Assembly: GCA_947382355.1 (NCBI GenBank)
Contig: CANCYR010000008.1
Coordinates: 1 to 64,000, forward strand
Reading direction: 5' to 3'
Source of the DNA: an uncultured Lachnospiraceae bacterium
GTDB taxonomy: Bacteria > Bacillota > Clostridia > Lachnospirales > Lachnospiraceae
Length of the DNA stretch: 64,000 bases
Position numbers and translations under genes: made by a program
In this document: piece after piece, positions 9,192-16,833 of the stretch
Position numbering within the stretch: position 1 is the stretch's first letter
How the letters are laid out: each line of letters begins with the position of its first letter
The notes under the pieces: generated by a model
Told to the model about the DNA's origin: nothing
Databases searched by the model: none
The model's input: the letters and a program-made list of their open reading frames with translations, nothing else

Positions 9192-10445
9192 TTAAACATT
9201 TTTGTTGGTGTCTGTTCTTTTTGCTTTATTAATGCCGCCTGCCATGTGCTCTGCCTGTCCCTCTAAAAAGCGGGCTCTTTTTACGGAATCTTCTCCATAT
9301 TTTTCACGTATCCGGTCTATGGCGGAATTGAGCTTTTCGTATTTCTCATCCATTCCGGTGTCGAACAGGCTGTATTGTACGAATTGCTCTTTTGTGGCCT
9401 TTGAGGTGGAAACACCCAGCAGGCGGAGGGGCTCTCCTTTCCAAAGCTGGTCAAACAGCTGGCAGGCACAGTGGAAAATTTTTTCTGTAATATTAGTGGC
9501 AGAAGGCAGAGTTACTTGTTTGGAGGAATGTTGAAAAGAGGAATCCACCATGGAAACGGAAATGGTTTTAATAAAGGCATGGTCGCTTCTAAGCCTTGCA
9601 CCTACCGTTTCACAAAGGGAAAGCAGGTAGATTCTGGCGGTATCCCTGTCTTCTATATCATAAGGAATTGTAATGGAATTGCCATAGCCTTTCGTTTCAG
9701 GCTGGGAAGCGGATATTTCCGGAACATCTATGCCGTTGGCAAACTGCCAGATGGTATCACCGTGCTTGTTCAGATGAGAAATCAAGGTTTCCCTGTCATA
9801 ATGCGCCAAATCGCCAATTGTATAAATTCCCAGATTGTGGAGCTTCTGATAGCTGGAGCGTCCAACATAGAACAACTCTTCTACAGGAAGAGGCCACATT
9901 TTAGCAGGAATTTCATCAGAAAAAAGGGTGTGCACTTTATCCGGCTTTTCAAAATCAGAGGCCATTTTAGCCAGTACCCTGTTTTGGGAAATGCCGATAT
10001 TTACTGTAAATCCTAATTGAGAGTGGATAGTATCCTTTAAGGTGTGTGCAAAGGCGATTAAATCTCCATAGAGGCCTTTTGTACCGGTCATGTCACAATA
10101 TGCTTCGTCAATGCTGATTGGCTCTACTGTAGGCGCATAGCGGCCAAGCAGGGCCATAAGAGCCTTGGAATTTTGTACATATAAATCATAATGAGGGGGA
10201 AAGACCTGAAGATGGGGGCATTTCCGCCTTGCCTGTGCCAAAGGCTCTCCGGTTTTAATGCCAAAGGCTCTGGCGGCAGGGGATTTGGCCAGTACAATGC
10301 CGTGGCGCGCAGCTTCGCTGCCTCCGATAACTGAAGGAATCTCACGTATATCTGCCTGCCCGGTTCCGCTTTTTAACAGAAAGCAGGCTTCCCAGGATAA
10401 AAAGGCGGAATTTACATCCACATGAAAAATAATCGGTTCCGGCAT
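9192..10445 (-). CDS. dinB: DNA polymerase IV / Y-family translesion polymerase
   Basis: 417-residue Y-family polymerase for error-prone bypass of DNA lesions. The N-terminal FHVDVNSAFLSWEA holds the first catalytic Asp (Asp10), and S-I-D-E-A-Y holds the second Asp-Glu pair. A helix-hairpin-helix segment (LHNLGIYTIGDLAHY) and a little-finger domain follow. The ATG at 10445 has AAAGGAG upstream on the minus strand. It lies 69 bp downstream of a glutamine-amidotransferase gene on the same strand. Without SOS-box evidence, regulation is not assigned. It could equally be named a UmuC/YqjW-like polymerase. Confidence 0.9.
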   Translation of the reverse strand: MPEPIIFHVDVNSAFLSWEACFLLKSGTGQADIREIPSVIGGSEAARHGIVLAKSPAARAFGIKTGEPLAQARRKCPHLQVFPPHYDLYVQNSKALMALLGRYAPTVEPISIDEAYCDMTGTKGLYGDLIAFAHTLKDTIHSQLGFTVNIGISQNRVLAKMASDFEKPDKVHTLFSDEIPAKMWPLPVEELFYVGRSSYQKLHNLGIYTIGDLAHYDRETLISHLNKHGDTIWQFANGIDVPEISASQPETKGYGNSITIPYDIEDRDTARIYLLSLCETVGARLRSDHAFIKTISVSMVDSSFQHSSKQVTLPSATNITEKIFHCACQLFDQLWKGEPLRLLGVSTSKATKEQFVQYSLFDTGMDEKYEKLNSAIDRIREKYGEDSVKRARFLEGQAEHMAGGINKAKRTDTNKNV

Positions 10446-10514
10446 AAAAAGGACTCCTTTCAGAAATATGTAAAGCTTCTGTAAACAGTATTATAGCAGA
10501 ACAAATGTTCTAAA

Positions 10515-11168
10515 TCAAGAGTCCTTTAAAAAATAATGAAGAAATGGGCCCAGGGAATCTTTTCCATTGTAAAACAAACGTTCCGGGTGCCATTGAAAGC
10601 CCAGTATCGGCAAAGATATATGGGCTATGGTTTCAGGAATATAATCCAGGCTGTATTGAAGAGTGGTCAGCCCCTGCCCCAAGTGATCGATACACTGATG
10701 GTGTGCACTGTTTACCTGAAGTTTCCCGGGAAAAAGCCGGAGGCCGTTTTTGAAAGGCATAGGTGAAAGAGTATTAAAAAATATCAGATGATAGCTGTCT
10801 TCGTTTTCATAAGAGTGGACTGCTAACTGTTCGGCAGTCATGTTCTGCACAATATTTCCGCCAAAATAGACATTGATAAGCTGCATTCCCTTACAGATTC
10901 CCAGTATGGGTTTTCCGGCCTTTACAAATAAATCAAGAAACCGAAACTGTACTTTATCCAGTTCATAATCCATATTTCGGGAAGCAGTATTGGTCTGGTT
11001 GAAGAAGGAAGGATGGATATCTCCGCCGCCGGGCAGAATAAGCAGTTCATAGTCTTCAATAGAGGGTTCTGAAAGGGAAACAACGGGAATTGCTCCATAA
11101 GAAGCAACGGCAGCCTCGTAATTTTTTGTAAATTTCGGTCTGCCTGGAATGAGAATTTTTCTAATCAT
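10515..11168 (-). CDS. Class I glutamine amidotransferase-like hydrolase (peptidase C26, PuuD type)
   Basis: 217-residue cytosolic hydrolase. The nucleophile elbow G-I-C-K-G-M-Q has Cys92, and F-Q-W-H-P-E gives His194 and Glu196, completing the class I amidotransferase triad; LLILPGGGDIHP is the family's first strand-loop. Relatives hydrolyse gamma-glutamyl-GABA or related gamma-glutamyl compounds. The start at 11168 (MIRKILIPGRP) is chosen because the protein fold begins there and an AGGA lies just upstream; a longer frame to 11288 adds an unlikely Cys/Asn-rich leader. Its substrate cannot be told from sequence, and no polyamine genes are near. Confidence 0.88.
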   Translation of the reverse strand: MIRKILIPGRPKFTKNYEAAVASYGAIPVVSLSEPSIEDYELLILPGGGDIHPSFFNQTNTASRNMDYELDKVQFRFLDLFVKAGKPILGICKGMQLINVYFGGNIVQNMTAEQLAVHSYENEDSYHLIFFNTLSPMPFKNGLRLFPGKLQVNSAHHQCIDHLGQGLTTLQYSLDYIPETIAHISLPILGFQWHPERLFYNGKDSLGPFLHYFLKDS

Positions 11169-11346
11169 GTTTTTTTGATCCTGAGTTGTTAAAATAGTAT
11201 ATGGAAAAAGAAGGGAATTAGTACAATTTTTTTTTAAAAAGCATAGGTAACGGTTCGGCATGCTGTTTCGGCTTCTGTGTCCGTTCATTCAAATCAGTCC
11301 CATCCAAAAAGCTGGTTGAACCGTTGTAAAAATAAAGAAAAATACC

Positions 11347-11571
11347 GATAACAGTTCAGCCCTCAGCCTTCCCACACAGGAATCAGAACCGGCTGCAGGA
11401 AGAAAATGTTTCTACGTCGCCACGCTCTCGCTCTGATAAAAACGCAGCAGTGCTAAGCTCGAAAGAACCTCGCTAAGCACTGGCGTTTTTATAAGGGCTC
11501 CTTTAGAAATCATTTTCTGCCTGCAGCTGGTTCTGATTCCTGTGTGGGAAGGCTGAGGGCTGAACTGTTAC
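11347..11571. repeat. Long palindromic repeat element, copy B (about 225 bp)
   Basis: The outer arms share about 50 bases with one clear mismatch: left TAACAGTTCAGCCCTCAGCC at 11349 onward, right arm ending GGGCTGAACTGTTACC at 11572. Inside are further paired segments: GAAGAAAATG / CATTTTCT, and ATAAAAACGC with GCGTTTTTAT around a GTGCTAAG / CTAAGCAC pair. The whole element could fold into one long imperfect hairpin. No open reading frame lies inside, so it would depend on a transposase in trans if mobile. It fills most of the gap between 11169 and 11710. Confidence 0.85.
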
Positions 11572-11600
11572 CAAATACCGAGAAAAGTATTGGAAAAAAC

Positions 11601-11629
11601 TTGCATTTAAAAGCCATTTCTGCTATGAT
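11601..11629 (+). promoter_or_regulatory. Putative sigma-A promoter for the FliD-like gene
   Basis: TTGCAT (11601-11606), 17-base spacer, TATGAT (11624-11629). The predicted leader is about 75 bases. Confidence 0.6.
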
Positions 11630-11710
11630 AAAAACAAAGATAAATTAGATTTCTGGAGTGGAATGAAAATTAGGCACGGATGCCGAAAGTAAATCAAAGG
11701 AGTGAAGAGT

Positions 11711-12925
11711 ATGAGTATTAATATGTCATTTAAAAGTGGTTATTCATCTTTGTTTTCAGGTATGATGGGTGGCAGTTCTACAGGAAGTGCTTCCATGTCT
11801 AATTTGCTATCTGATTATACCAGCATTAAGAATGGCAGCTATGGAAAGCTTATGAGGTCTTATTATGGTTCATTGAAGAATTCCAGTACAGCTTCCACTG
11901 GCACGAAAAGCAGGTCAGGCAATATGCTTGAAAGAATTTTGGAAGAGAAGAGGAATCCGAAGGTTTCCAAAGATGTGCAGGAGGCAAATGCCAATTTGAC
12001 AGCAGGGCTCTCAACCATGAAGAATTCTGTTTCTGCGTTGCAGAGTGACGCAACTTATACGGATACGAAAAACGGTCAGAGTGCAGCAGACAAGGTAGTT
12101 TCCGCAATAAAAGCTTATGTGTCGGATTATAATGATGTTGTGAATGCGGCAAAAGGTTCTACGTTGACGGGAAAAACGGCATATGTGGCAAATATGATGA
12201 GCAGCACGAGCAAGAATGCTGATAAGCTCTCCGAAATAGGTATTACAATCAATTCGCGTGGAACGCTTGAGATTAATGAAGCCAAGCTGAAGAAAGCAGA
12301 TATTTCTAAAGTGCAGGAACTGTTTTCGGCAAAAGATATCATGAGCTATGGTTCTATGATTTCATCACGCCTTAAGTTTGCGGGTGCTACAGCCAGTACA
12401 AATGCTGCTACAGGCAGCACGGGGACAAATAGCACAGTAGCTTCCGGGGCAGCCGGTCTCAAAACAGACAGCAAAGCACTTGCATCTGATGAATTATATG
12501 CAAAGATGAAGGATTCAGATGGTAATGAGACGGATAAATATAATATTGATAAAATTTTTGCTACGGCAAAGAGCTTTGTAAATAATTACAACGCCATGTT
12601 CGATAAAGCTGAATCCAGTTCAAATTCTGGTGTATTGGCAAACTTATCTTACATCAGGGAAAAAACGGCGCGCAATGAGAGTGCGCTTAAGCAATTTGGA
12701 ATCAGTGTGGATGAGAAGGGCAGAATGAAGATTAACGAGGATACATTTAAAAAATCAGATATGTCCAAGGTACAGGAATTTTTCAAAGACTATGGTTCTT
12801 CTATTTCCACTAATGCATCCCTTGTAGATTATTATATGACTACGCAGGCGAATGCGGCTAGTGGTTATACATCTACTGGAGCATATAATGTACAGGGAAG
12901 TGCTCTTTATGCCGGTATTATGTAA
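11711..12925 (+). CDS. Protein with two FliD C-terminal-like modules
   Basis: 404 residues, no signal peptide, rich in Ser, Asn, Ala and Lys. Two related modules are visible at about 90-225 and 265-375. Each has a helical segment with Y-N-x(V/M), a strand pair G-I-(T/S)-(I/V)-(N/D)-x-x-G-x-(L/M)-x-I-N-E, and K-x-D-(I/M)-S-K-V-Q-E-(L/F)-F. This pattern resembles the end of flagellar cap protein FliD (GITVDxxGKLxxDxxKL). No flagellar genes are nearby. The start is the ATG at 11711, with AAAGGAG 9 bases upstream; a GTG at 11702 overlaps that site. Function is unknown; it may be a filament or surface-associated protein exported without a Sec signal. Confidence 0.75.
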   Translation: MSINMSFKSGYSSLFSGMMGGSSTGSASMSNLLSDYTSIKNGSYGKLMRSYYGSLKNSSTASTGTKSRSGNMLERILEEKRNPKVSKDVQEANANLTAGLSTMKNSVSALQSDATYTDTKNGQSAADKVVSAIKAYVSDYNDVVNAAKGSTLTGKTAYVANMMSSTSKNADKLSEIGITINSRGTLEINEAKLKKADISKVQELFSAKDIMSYGSMISSRLKFAGATASTNAATGSTGTNSTVASGAAGLKTDSKALASDELYAKMKDSDGNETDKYNIDKIFATAKSFVNNYNAMFDKAESSSNSGVLANLSYIREKTARNESALKQFGISVDEKGRMKINEDTFKKSDMSKVQEFFKDYGSSISTNASLVDYYMTTQANAASGYTSTGAYNVQGSALYAGIM

Positions 12926-12953
12926 CTTGTTTAAGGAAAGATAGGAATATATA

Positions 12954-12987
12954 GGATGCGAATCAATTTGAGATTCGCATCCTTTTT
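12954..12987 (+). terminator. Rho-independent terminator of the FliD-like gene
   Basis: Perfect 11-bp stem GGATGCGAATC (12954-12964) with GATTCGCATCC (12972-12982), then TTTTT. Confidence 0.9.
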
Positions 12988-13121
12988 AATTTGCGGGTGA
13001 TAAAAGCGTGATATTATTTGTTAATAATTATATTAGGACAATGTTATATGGCTATTATTAAAAAATTTATGGATTATAAAACAGTGCGTATAAAAAAGGA
13101 AGATTATATAAAATTTAGTCC

Positions 13122-13150
13122 TTGACAGAATGGTAAAAAGACGATAAAAT
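13122..13150 (+). promoter_or_regulatory. Promoter of tRNA-Leu(CAG)
   Basis: TTGACA (13122-13127), 17-base spacer, TAAAAT (13145-13150), just upstream of the tRNA: a strong consensus fit. Confidence 0.8.
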
Positions 13151-13161
13151 AATTCTTGCAT

Positions 13162-13248
13162 GCAGGAATGGCGGAATTGGCAGACGCGCACGGTTCAGGT
13201 CCGTGTGGTAGCAATACCATGAGGGTTCAAGTCCCTTTTCCTGCACCA
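13162..13248 (+). tRNA. tRNA-Leu (anticodon CAG)
   Basis: Acceptor stem GCAGGAA / TTCCTGC with discriminator A and encoded CCA (13246-13248). The anticodon stem CACGG / CCGTG encloses the loop TTCAGGT, giving anticodon CAG. A long variable arm follows, as expected for a class II tRNA, and GGTTCAAGTCC forms the T arm. It lies at the left edge of a decayed accessory region. Confidence 0.96.
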
Positions 13249-13257
13249 GATAATGAT

Positions 13258-13298
13258 AATCCGAACCCGGTTCCAATCGGGGACGGCTTCGGATTTTT
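13258..13298 (+). terminator. Terminator after tRNA-Leu(CAG)
   Basis: AATCCGAA (13258-13265) pairs with TTCGGATT (13288-13295), with an inner CCCG / CGGG pair, followed by T residues. Confidence 0.7.
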
Positions 13299-13320
13299 AG
13301 TATATCTTTAGTGCTAAAGC

Positions 13321-13356
13321 AAAAGCGGCGGTATCGTGGGTGATACCGCCGCTTTT
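13321..13356. terminator. Bidirectional terminator-like perfect hairpin
   Basis: 15-bp arms AAAAGCGGCGGTATC (13321-13335) and GATACCGCCGCTTTT (13342-13356) around a 6-base loop; A-run and T-run flanks suit termination on either strand. Confidence 0.8.
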
Positions 13357-13427
13357 GTCATACGCTCCTTTTCCTCTCTGTTTCCTTTCCCCTCTGCGCT
13401 TTTCATTCCTCAAATTTTTTCTGCCAT

Positions 13428-13551
13428 TCATCACTGTCCTCAATGTGCAGGGAGTGGTACAATACTAAGGGCATCTTATGAGCTTGGCAGAAGTGCCTAC
13501 GGTTTTGAAATTGACCGCAATTTTTGTGAAAGTTCAAAAGAGAAAATATAA
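13428..13551 (+). pseudogene. C-terminal scrap of a DNA adenine methylase
   Basis: About 40 codons ending at a TAA (13549-13551) read A-G-S-G-T-I-L-R-A-S-Y-E-L-G-R-S-A-Y-G-F-E-I-D, a clear match to the SAM-binding motif near the C-terminus of beta-class N6-adenine methylases (DPFxGSGTT...A..LGR...G.EID). The usual D-P-F is degraded and everything upstream is missing; the frame runs into an unrelated terminator hairpin. It is a remnant of a phage or mobile-element methylase, not a working gene. Confidence 0.75.
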
Positions 13552-13700
13552 ATCAGAAAAATAAGATTATAAAAAATATAGAAAGTACAAATAGACAATA
13601 GTTTTATAAATATGTTGTTTGCAGTCTGAACTTTTGTTATAATTAGTTTAATGTATAAATAAACAATGAAAGAGAGGCAGATGATAATTATGAGAATGCT

Positions 13701-14138
13701 TTGCAATCTGTTCTTGATAGACTTTCAGAATTGCCAAGTGGCATTGAAAAATCGTTGTTTTCTAAGGAAGAAGTGAAATTTTACAAACAACAATTAGAGA
13801 ATTTAAAAGAGCGATTAAATGTTAAGGAGAGTGAAAACGCACGCCTGATTGGGAGATTGGAAAAAGAAAGAAAAAATATATCTCCATTGCTAAAAAAAAT
13901 GATAGAACGTGAAAATGAAAGTTTTCCAGAATTAGCAGATGTGAATAGATTATATGCATTTGAAACTAGTTTTAGTGCCATTACAGCAGGATATTTATTA
14001 CATGGGCTGCGAAAGGAATATATGAAAGGCAGACCACATCAAATTGCAATAGTTTGTGAAATGGATAACAAAACAGATGAACTGGTCTTGTTAATGGGAG
14101 CAACACTTGAGCGATTAAAAGCTATAAATAAATTGTAA
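13701..14138 (+). CDS. Hypothetical protein with coiled-coil N-terminus, start unclear
   Basis: About 145 residues. Residues 20-70 are a charged coiled coil (KFYKQQLENLKERLNVKES), and the remainder is a small mixed domain. No known family was recognised. The start is doubtful: the frame is open back to 13659 with in-frame N-E-R-E-A-D-D-N-Y-E-N-A, but contains no ATG or GTG, and the TTG at 13701 has no ribosome site at the right distance. An ATG at 13666 lies one frame off, so a one-base indel may have disconnected the start. It sits inside the decayed region between two tRNA-Leu genes. Confidence 0.5.
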   Translation: MQSVLDRLSELPSGIEKSLFSKEEVKFYKQQLENLKERLNVKESENARLIGRLEKERKNISPLLKKMIERENESFPELADVNRLYAFETSFSAITAGYLLHGLRKEYMKGRPHQIAIVCEMDNKTDELVLLMGATLERLKAINKL

Positions 14139-14149
14139 AATATGATAAG

Positions 14150-14187
14150 CCACTTTGCAAGTTTGGCAGCTTGCAAAGTGGAAAAAT
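14150..14187 (+). terminator. Terminator after the 13701 gene
   Basis: CCACTTTGCAAG (14150-14161) pairs perfectly with CTTGCAAAGTGG (14170-14181), followed by AAAAATA. The T-run is better on the minus strand, so it could also end the gene at 14242-14496. Confidence 0.65.
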
Positions 14188-14241
14188 AGAAACTGTAAAC
14201 ATACAACAAATTCTAAATAAAAATCTAAAAAATGGTATTCA

Positions 14242-14496
14242 TTATGAATGACCGGAAGAACGTTTCCTTTTAGATGTCACTGATGATTTTAGAATTTCAT
14301 TTTGCACTAAAAGAGACCGATTTTGATATGCGAGCTTGTCAATCATATTCAGTAAATCTCCTTCTCTTGCGCCTTTTCGTGCAGTGGCTTCACACACACC
14401 GATTGCACCAGCCAAATCTCTAAATTTTTTCCCATGTAATTTTAAATTTGCAATACATTTTTTTTGTTTCGATGATAATTTTTCTCTTCTGCCCAT
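14242..14496 (-). CDS. Small helix-turn-helix-like protein
   Basis: 84 residues, strongly basic. Residues about 8-45 read as a possible helix-turn-helix (K-Q-K-K-C-I-A-N-L...F-R-D-L-A-G-A-I-G-V-C-E-A-T-A-R), followed by a short helical tail (IDKLAYQNRSLLVQNEILK). The start at 14496 (MGRREKL) is chosen because AAGGAG lies 7 bases upstream; a longer in-frame Met at 14517 lies before that site. No named family was recognised. It may be a leftover regulator of the integrated element around it. Confidence 0.55.
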   Translation of the reverse strand: MGRREKLSSKQKKCIANLKLHGKKFRDLAGAIGVCEATARKGAREGDLLNMIDKLAYQNRSLLVQNEILKSSVTSKRKRSSGHS

Positions 14497-14607
14497 AATC
14501 CGACTCCTTTCAAACATATTTTACATTTATTGTAATATTATACAAATAATTTTACAATAAATTTTAAACATATATTTATTAAAAAAGTATAAATTTAGAA
14601 AATAATT

Positions 14608-14894
14608 GAAAACTTGCTGCTGAACGTTATCCAAGACGGAATTTTCACGCCGTTCGCCAAGCAAAGGCTTGACGAGTTGGAGGAAACCAAGAGCAAGCTT
14701 GAAGTTAGTATTTTGCAGGAGGAGATACACGAGCCATTACTCACAAGAGAGCAGATAGCTTTTTTCATTTACTGTTTCGCAAATTTGATGCGACAAAGCG
14801 GGAACATCGGCAAAGACTGATTGACAGCTTTGTAAATGCGGTGCAACTTTTTTTACCGAAAATTAAGGGGGTGAGCGCAGTATTTTTTGTGTAA
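14608..14894 (+). pseudogene. Frameshifted C-terminal remnant of a large serine recombinase
   Basis: The first frame reads N-L-L-L-N-V-I-Q-D-G-I-F-T-P-F-A-K-Q-R-L-D-E-L-E (14608 to about 14775), the coiled-coil C-terminus found in large serine recombinases of conjugative elements. Near 14775 a one-base shift is needed; the next frame continues F-R-K-F-D-A-T-K-R-E-H-R-Q-R-L-I-D-S-F-V-N-A-V to a TAA at 14892-14894. Both parts join in the order known for the family. The catalytic N-terminal domain is missing. It marks a former integrated element beside tRNA-Leu. Confidence 0.8.
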
Positions 14895-15088
14895 ATAAAT
14901 CTTAAAACAGGTATGCAGAAAAGCATTACTAACAAAAAATGCACGGATGATTTTTGGAGCAATCAGTGTATTTGTTTTGCTGCATTAGGAAGCTGTTGGA
15001 AAAGCTTAAATTATATTTTAAAAAAATGAATAAGATAGAATGCTAGTCCACATACTATAATATCTTTGAATTATATTGGAGGTAAACT

Positions 15089-15328
15089 ATGGCAAGAGGA
15101 CAAAGAAAAACGGTAGAAGAAAAGATTGAAGCAAAAAAAGAAGAAATTCGTCTTTTGAAAATAAGGATAGATAAGGAAGAGGATGAGCTGGAAGCTTTAA
15201 TGAATGAGAAAAAGGCAAAAGACATAGATGTATTATACAAATTTATTTCCAAGACTAATTTAAGCGCACAACAGGCTGCAGAAATACTGGAAGAACATCT
15301 TCAAGGTAATTATGAGGAAACTGCATGA
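15089..15328 (+). CDS. Small coiled-coil protein of mobile-element type
   Basis: 79 residues, highly charged; residues about 10-45 form a coiled coil (EEKIEAKKEEIRLLKIRIDKEEDELEAL), followed by a short helical domain (LSAQQAAEILEEHLQ). The ATG at 15089 has GGAGGT 8 bases upstream, a strong site, so it is probably expressed. Small proteins of this shape are common on Firmicute conjugative elements and in their remnants; the exact role is unknown. Confidence 0.65.
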   Translation: MARGQRKTVEEKIEAKKEEIRLLKIRIDKEEDELEALMNEKKAKDIDVLYKFISKTNLSAQQAAEILEEHLQGNYEETA

Positions 15329-15489
15329 GGGTTCAATTTATCAAAAATTATTTGATAGGTATTGCTGTGACTGCAGTTACCTTTTTTCATACATTTTAGG
15401 TATTGTAAAAAAATGGGCGGTTTTATATGTGTTTGAAATGTTTTCTAAAAACTGGCACTATAAAATTTTCATATAAGAGAATGCCCCTC
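15329..15489. other. Gene-free stretch
   Basis: AT-rich spacer between two small genes. It holds a short inverted repeat ATCAAA / TTTGAT near 15338-15354, followed by a TTTTTT run near 15381 that may serve as a weak terminator. Nothing else was recognised. Confidence 0.4.
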
Positions 15490-15517
15490 TTGAAAAAGTC
15501 TTCAATTTTGTTATAAT
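15490..15517 (+). promoter_or_regulatory. Putative promoter of the small HTH gene
   Basis: TTGAAA (15490-15495), 16-base spacer, TATAAT (15512-15517), about 60 bases before the proposed ATT start. Confidence 0.65.
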
Positions 15518-15574
15518 ACTTATGAAACTTGAATTTAGCGATGGGCAAAGAAAAAAAGAAAGGGGGCGGCAAAA

Positions 15575-15787
15575 ATTAATATACAAAAGAAAGTAGAGAG
15601 TGCCTGCGAATTAGCAGGGATTACGGTAGAAAAATTAGGTTTAAAAATGGGAATGTCTTTACAGGCAATCAACAAAAGATTGGAAACGGGAAAGCTTTCT
15701 CAGGAAGAGCTTGAAAGAATGGCTTCGGTTATGGGATGTGAATATCATTCATTTTTTCAATTTGACGATGGAAGCAAAGTAGAGTAG
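15575..15787 (+). CDS. Small Cro/CI-like HTH protein with an apparent ATT start
   Basis: About 70 residues: (M/I)-N-I-Q-K-K-V-E-S-A-C-E-L-A-G-I-T, then a helix-turn-helix V-E-K-L-G-L-K-M-G-M-S-L-Q-A-I-N-K-R-L, ending F-F-Q-F-D-D-G-S-K-V-E. Small XRE proteins of this length are common in Clostridia and usually begin M-N-I. Here the codon at that place is ATT, with AAGGGGG (15560-15566) 8 bases upstream; no ATG, GTG or TTG exists between the upstream stop (15536) and the HTH. Either ATT is used as a start or the gene has lost its start by one substitution. A good promoter precedes it. Confidence 0.6.
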   Translation: MNIQKKVESACELAGITVEKLGLKMGMSLQAINKRLETGKLSQEELERMASVMGCEYHSFFQFDDGSKVE

Positions 15788-15826
15788 GCGAGATAGAAAG
15801 AACAAATCTATAAATGAAAAATCATA

Positions 15827-15854
15827 TTGACAATTCAGGTTTTTGTGGTATACT
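15827..15854 (+). promoter_or_regulatory. Promoter of tRNA-Leu(AAG)
   Basis: TTGACA (15827-15832), 16-base spacer, TATACT (15849-15854), about 45 bases before the tRNA. Confidence 0.7.
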
Positions 15855-15900
15855 AATCCTTGTCGCAAGTGGAAACATGATGAAAACCAATTCGACATCA

Positions 15901-15984
15901 GCGGGAGTGCTGGAATTGGCAGACAGGCAAGACTAAGGATCTTGTGTCTGTATAGACGTGTGGGTTCAAGTCCCATCTCCCGCA
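15901..15984 (+). tRNA. tRNA-Leu (anticodon AAG)
   Basis: Acceptor stem GCGGGAG / CTCCCGC with discriminator A; CCA is not encoded. The anticodon stem CAAGA / TCTTG encloses CTAAGGA, giving anticodon AAG after U33. There is a long variable arm, and GGTTCAAGTCC in the T arm. An A34 leucine tRNA is uncommon in bacteria and would need adenosine-to-inosine editing by a TadA-type deaminase to read CUC as well as CUU. Confidence 0.93.
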
Positions 15985-15987
15985 TGA

Positions 15988-16019
15988 ACTCCCAAGAAAG
16001 ATTTTCTTGGGAGTTTTTC
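15988..16019 (+). terminator. Terminator of tRNA-Leu(AAG)
   Basis: ACTCCCAAGAAA (15988-15999) and TTTCTTGGGAGT (16003-16014) form a 12-bp stem with a 3-base loop, then TTTTT. Confidence 0.92.
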
Positions 16020-16097
16020 GTTTTAATGCAATTGACATAAATACATAGGGATAAAAAAATCAAGGAATTGGAAATAATGAAAAGCGGAGGAGTTAAA

Positions 16098-16712
16098 ATG
16101 AAGAAAAAGGCTATCATTACGGCAATGCTTTGTATGGTGTTGGTCTGCGTTGCTTCCTGCGGAAAAGCCGGGCAGGAGCAGGACATGGAAAAAGGGGATG
16201 TTTCTGCCACAGAAGCCGATACAAAGCCTGACGAAAAAGAAAAAGAGGAAGAAAATAATACGACAGAGAATGATGCCCAGGGAAGCGATAACAAAAAAGA
16301 ACTCATGCAGGAAAAAGAAGACAACAAGGTTCTTATCTATTATGGAAATGATAATGCAGACGGTATCATTTATAAAGAAGTTGTTTTAAATGAGTGGTCC
16401 GTAGAAGCATTAATCGATGAGCTGGCAAAGGTGAATATCGTATCACTGGACACAAAGGTAAGAGCAGTGTATGTAGATGAAAAAAATACGAAGCTTTTAC
16501 ATTTGGATATGTCCAGGGAATTTAGGGAATATGTATCTATGATGGGAACTGCCGGGGAATACATCGTAATAGGAGGACTTGTAGATACCTTTTTGGATGC
16601 CTATGGTTGTGAGAATGTGAAAATTACTGTAGAAGGAAAGGCTTTGGAGACAGGACATGCGGCTTATGACGGGGAGCTGCAGTTTATTCAGGTCACGGAG
16701 AATGAACAGTAG
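16098..16712 (+). CDS. GerMN-domain lipoprotein
   Basis: 204 residues. Signal peptide 1-20 ends in lipobox V-A-S-C with Cys21. A long acidic, Lys/Glu-rich linker (about 25-85) leads to a C-terminal GerMN domain (VLIYYGNDNADGI...VEALIDELAKV...LLHLDMSREFREY...TFLDAYGCENVKITVEGKAL). GerMN domains occur in spore germination and sporulation proteins at the cell surface. The start at 16098 follows GGAGG by 7 bases; an earlier in-frame Met adds no signal-peptide features. A terminator follows. Confidence 0.85.
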   Translation: MKKKAIITAMLCMVLVCVASCGKAGQEQDMEKGDVSATEADTKPDEKEKEEENNTTENDAQGSDNKKELMQEKEDNKVLIYYGNDNADGIIYKEVVLNEWSVEALIDELAKVNIVSLDTKVRAVYVDEKNTKLLHLDMSREFREYVSMMGTAGEYIVIGGLVDTFLDAYGCENVKITVEGKALETGHAAYDGELQFIQVTENEQ

Positions 16713-16752
16713 GAAAAGTAATAGTGCAATATATGGAATAGTGGATAATATA

Positions 16753-16787
16753 AACAGACTCTTAAGAGATTTTGAGTCTGTTTTTTA
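16753..16787 (+). terminator. Terminator after the GerMN lipoprotein
   Basis: AACAGACTC (16753-16761) pairs with GAGTCTGTT (16773-16781), followed by a T-run. Confidence 0.85.
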
Positions 16788-16833
16788 CAGTGCGCCTGAA
16801 GGTGTAGGTTTCTAATGGTTAGGAGTGGCTTAT

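Noticed and set aside
13048-13126. A 25-codon frame (M-A-I-I-K-K-F-M-D-Y) upstream of tRNA-Leu(CAG)
   Set aside because: Very short, no ribosome site, and it runs into the tRNA promoter.
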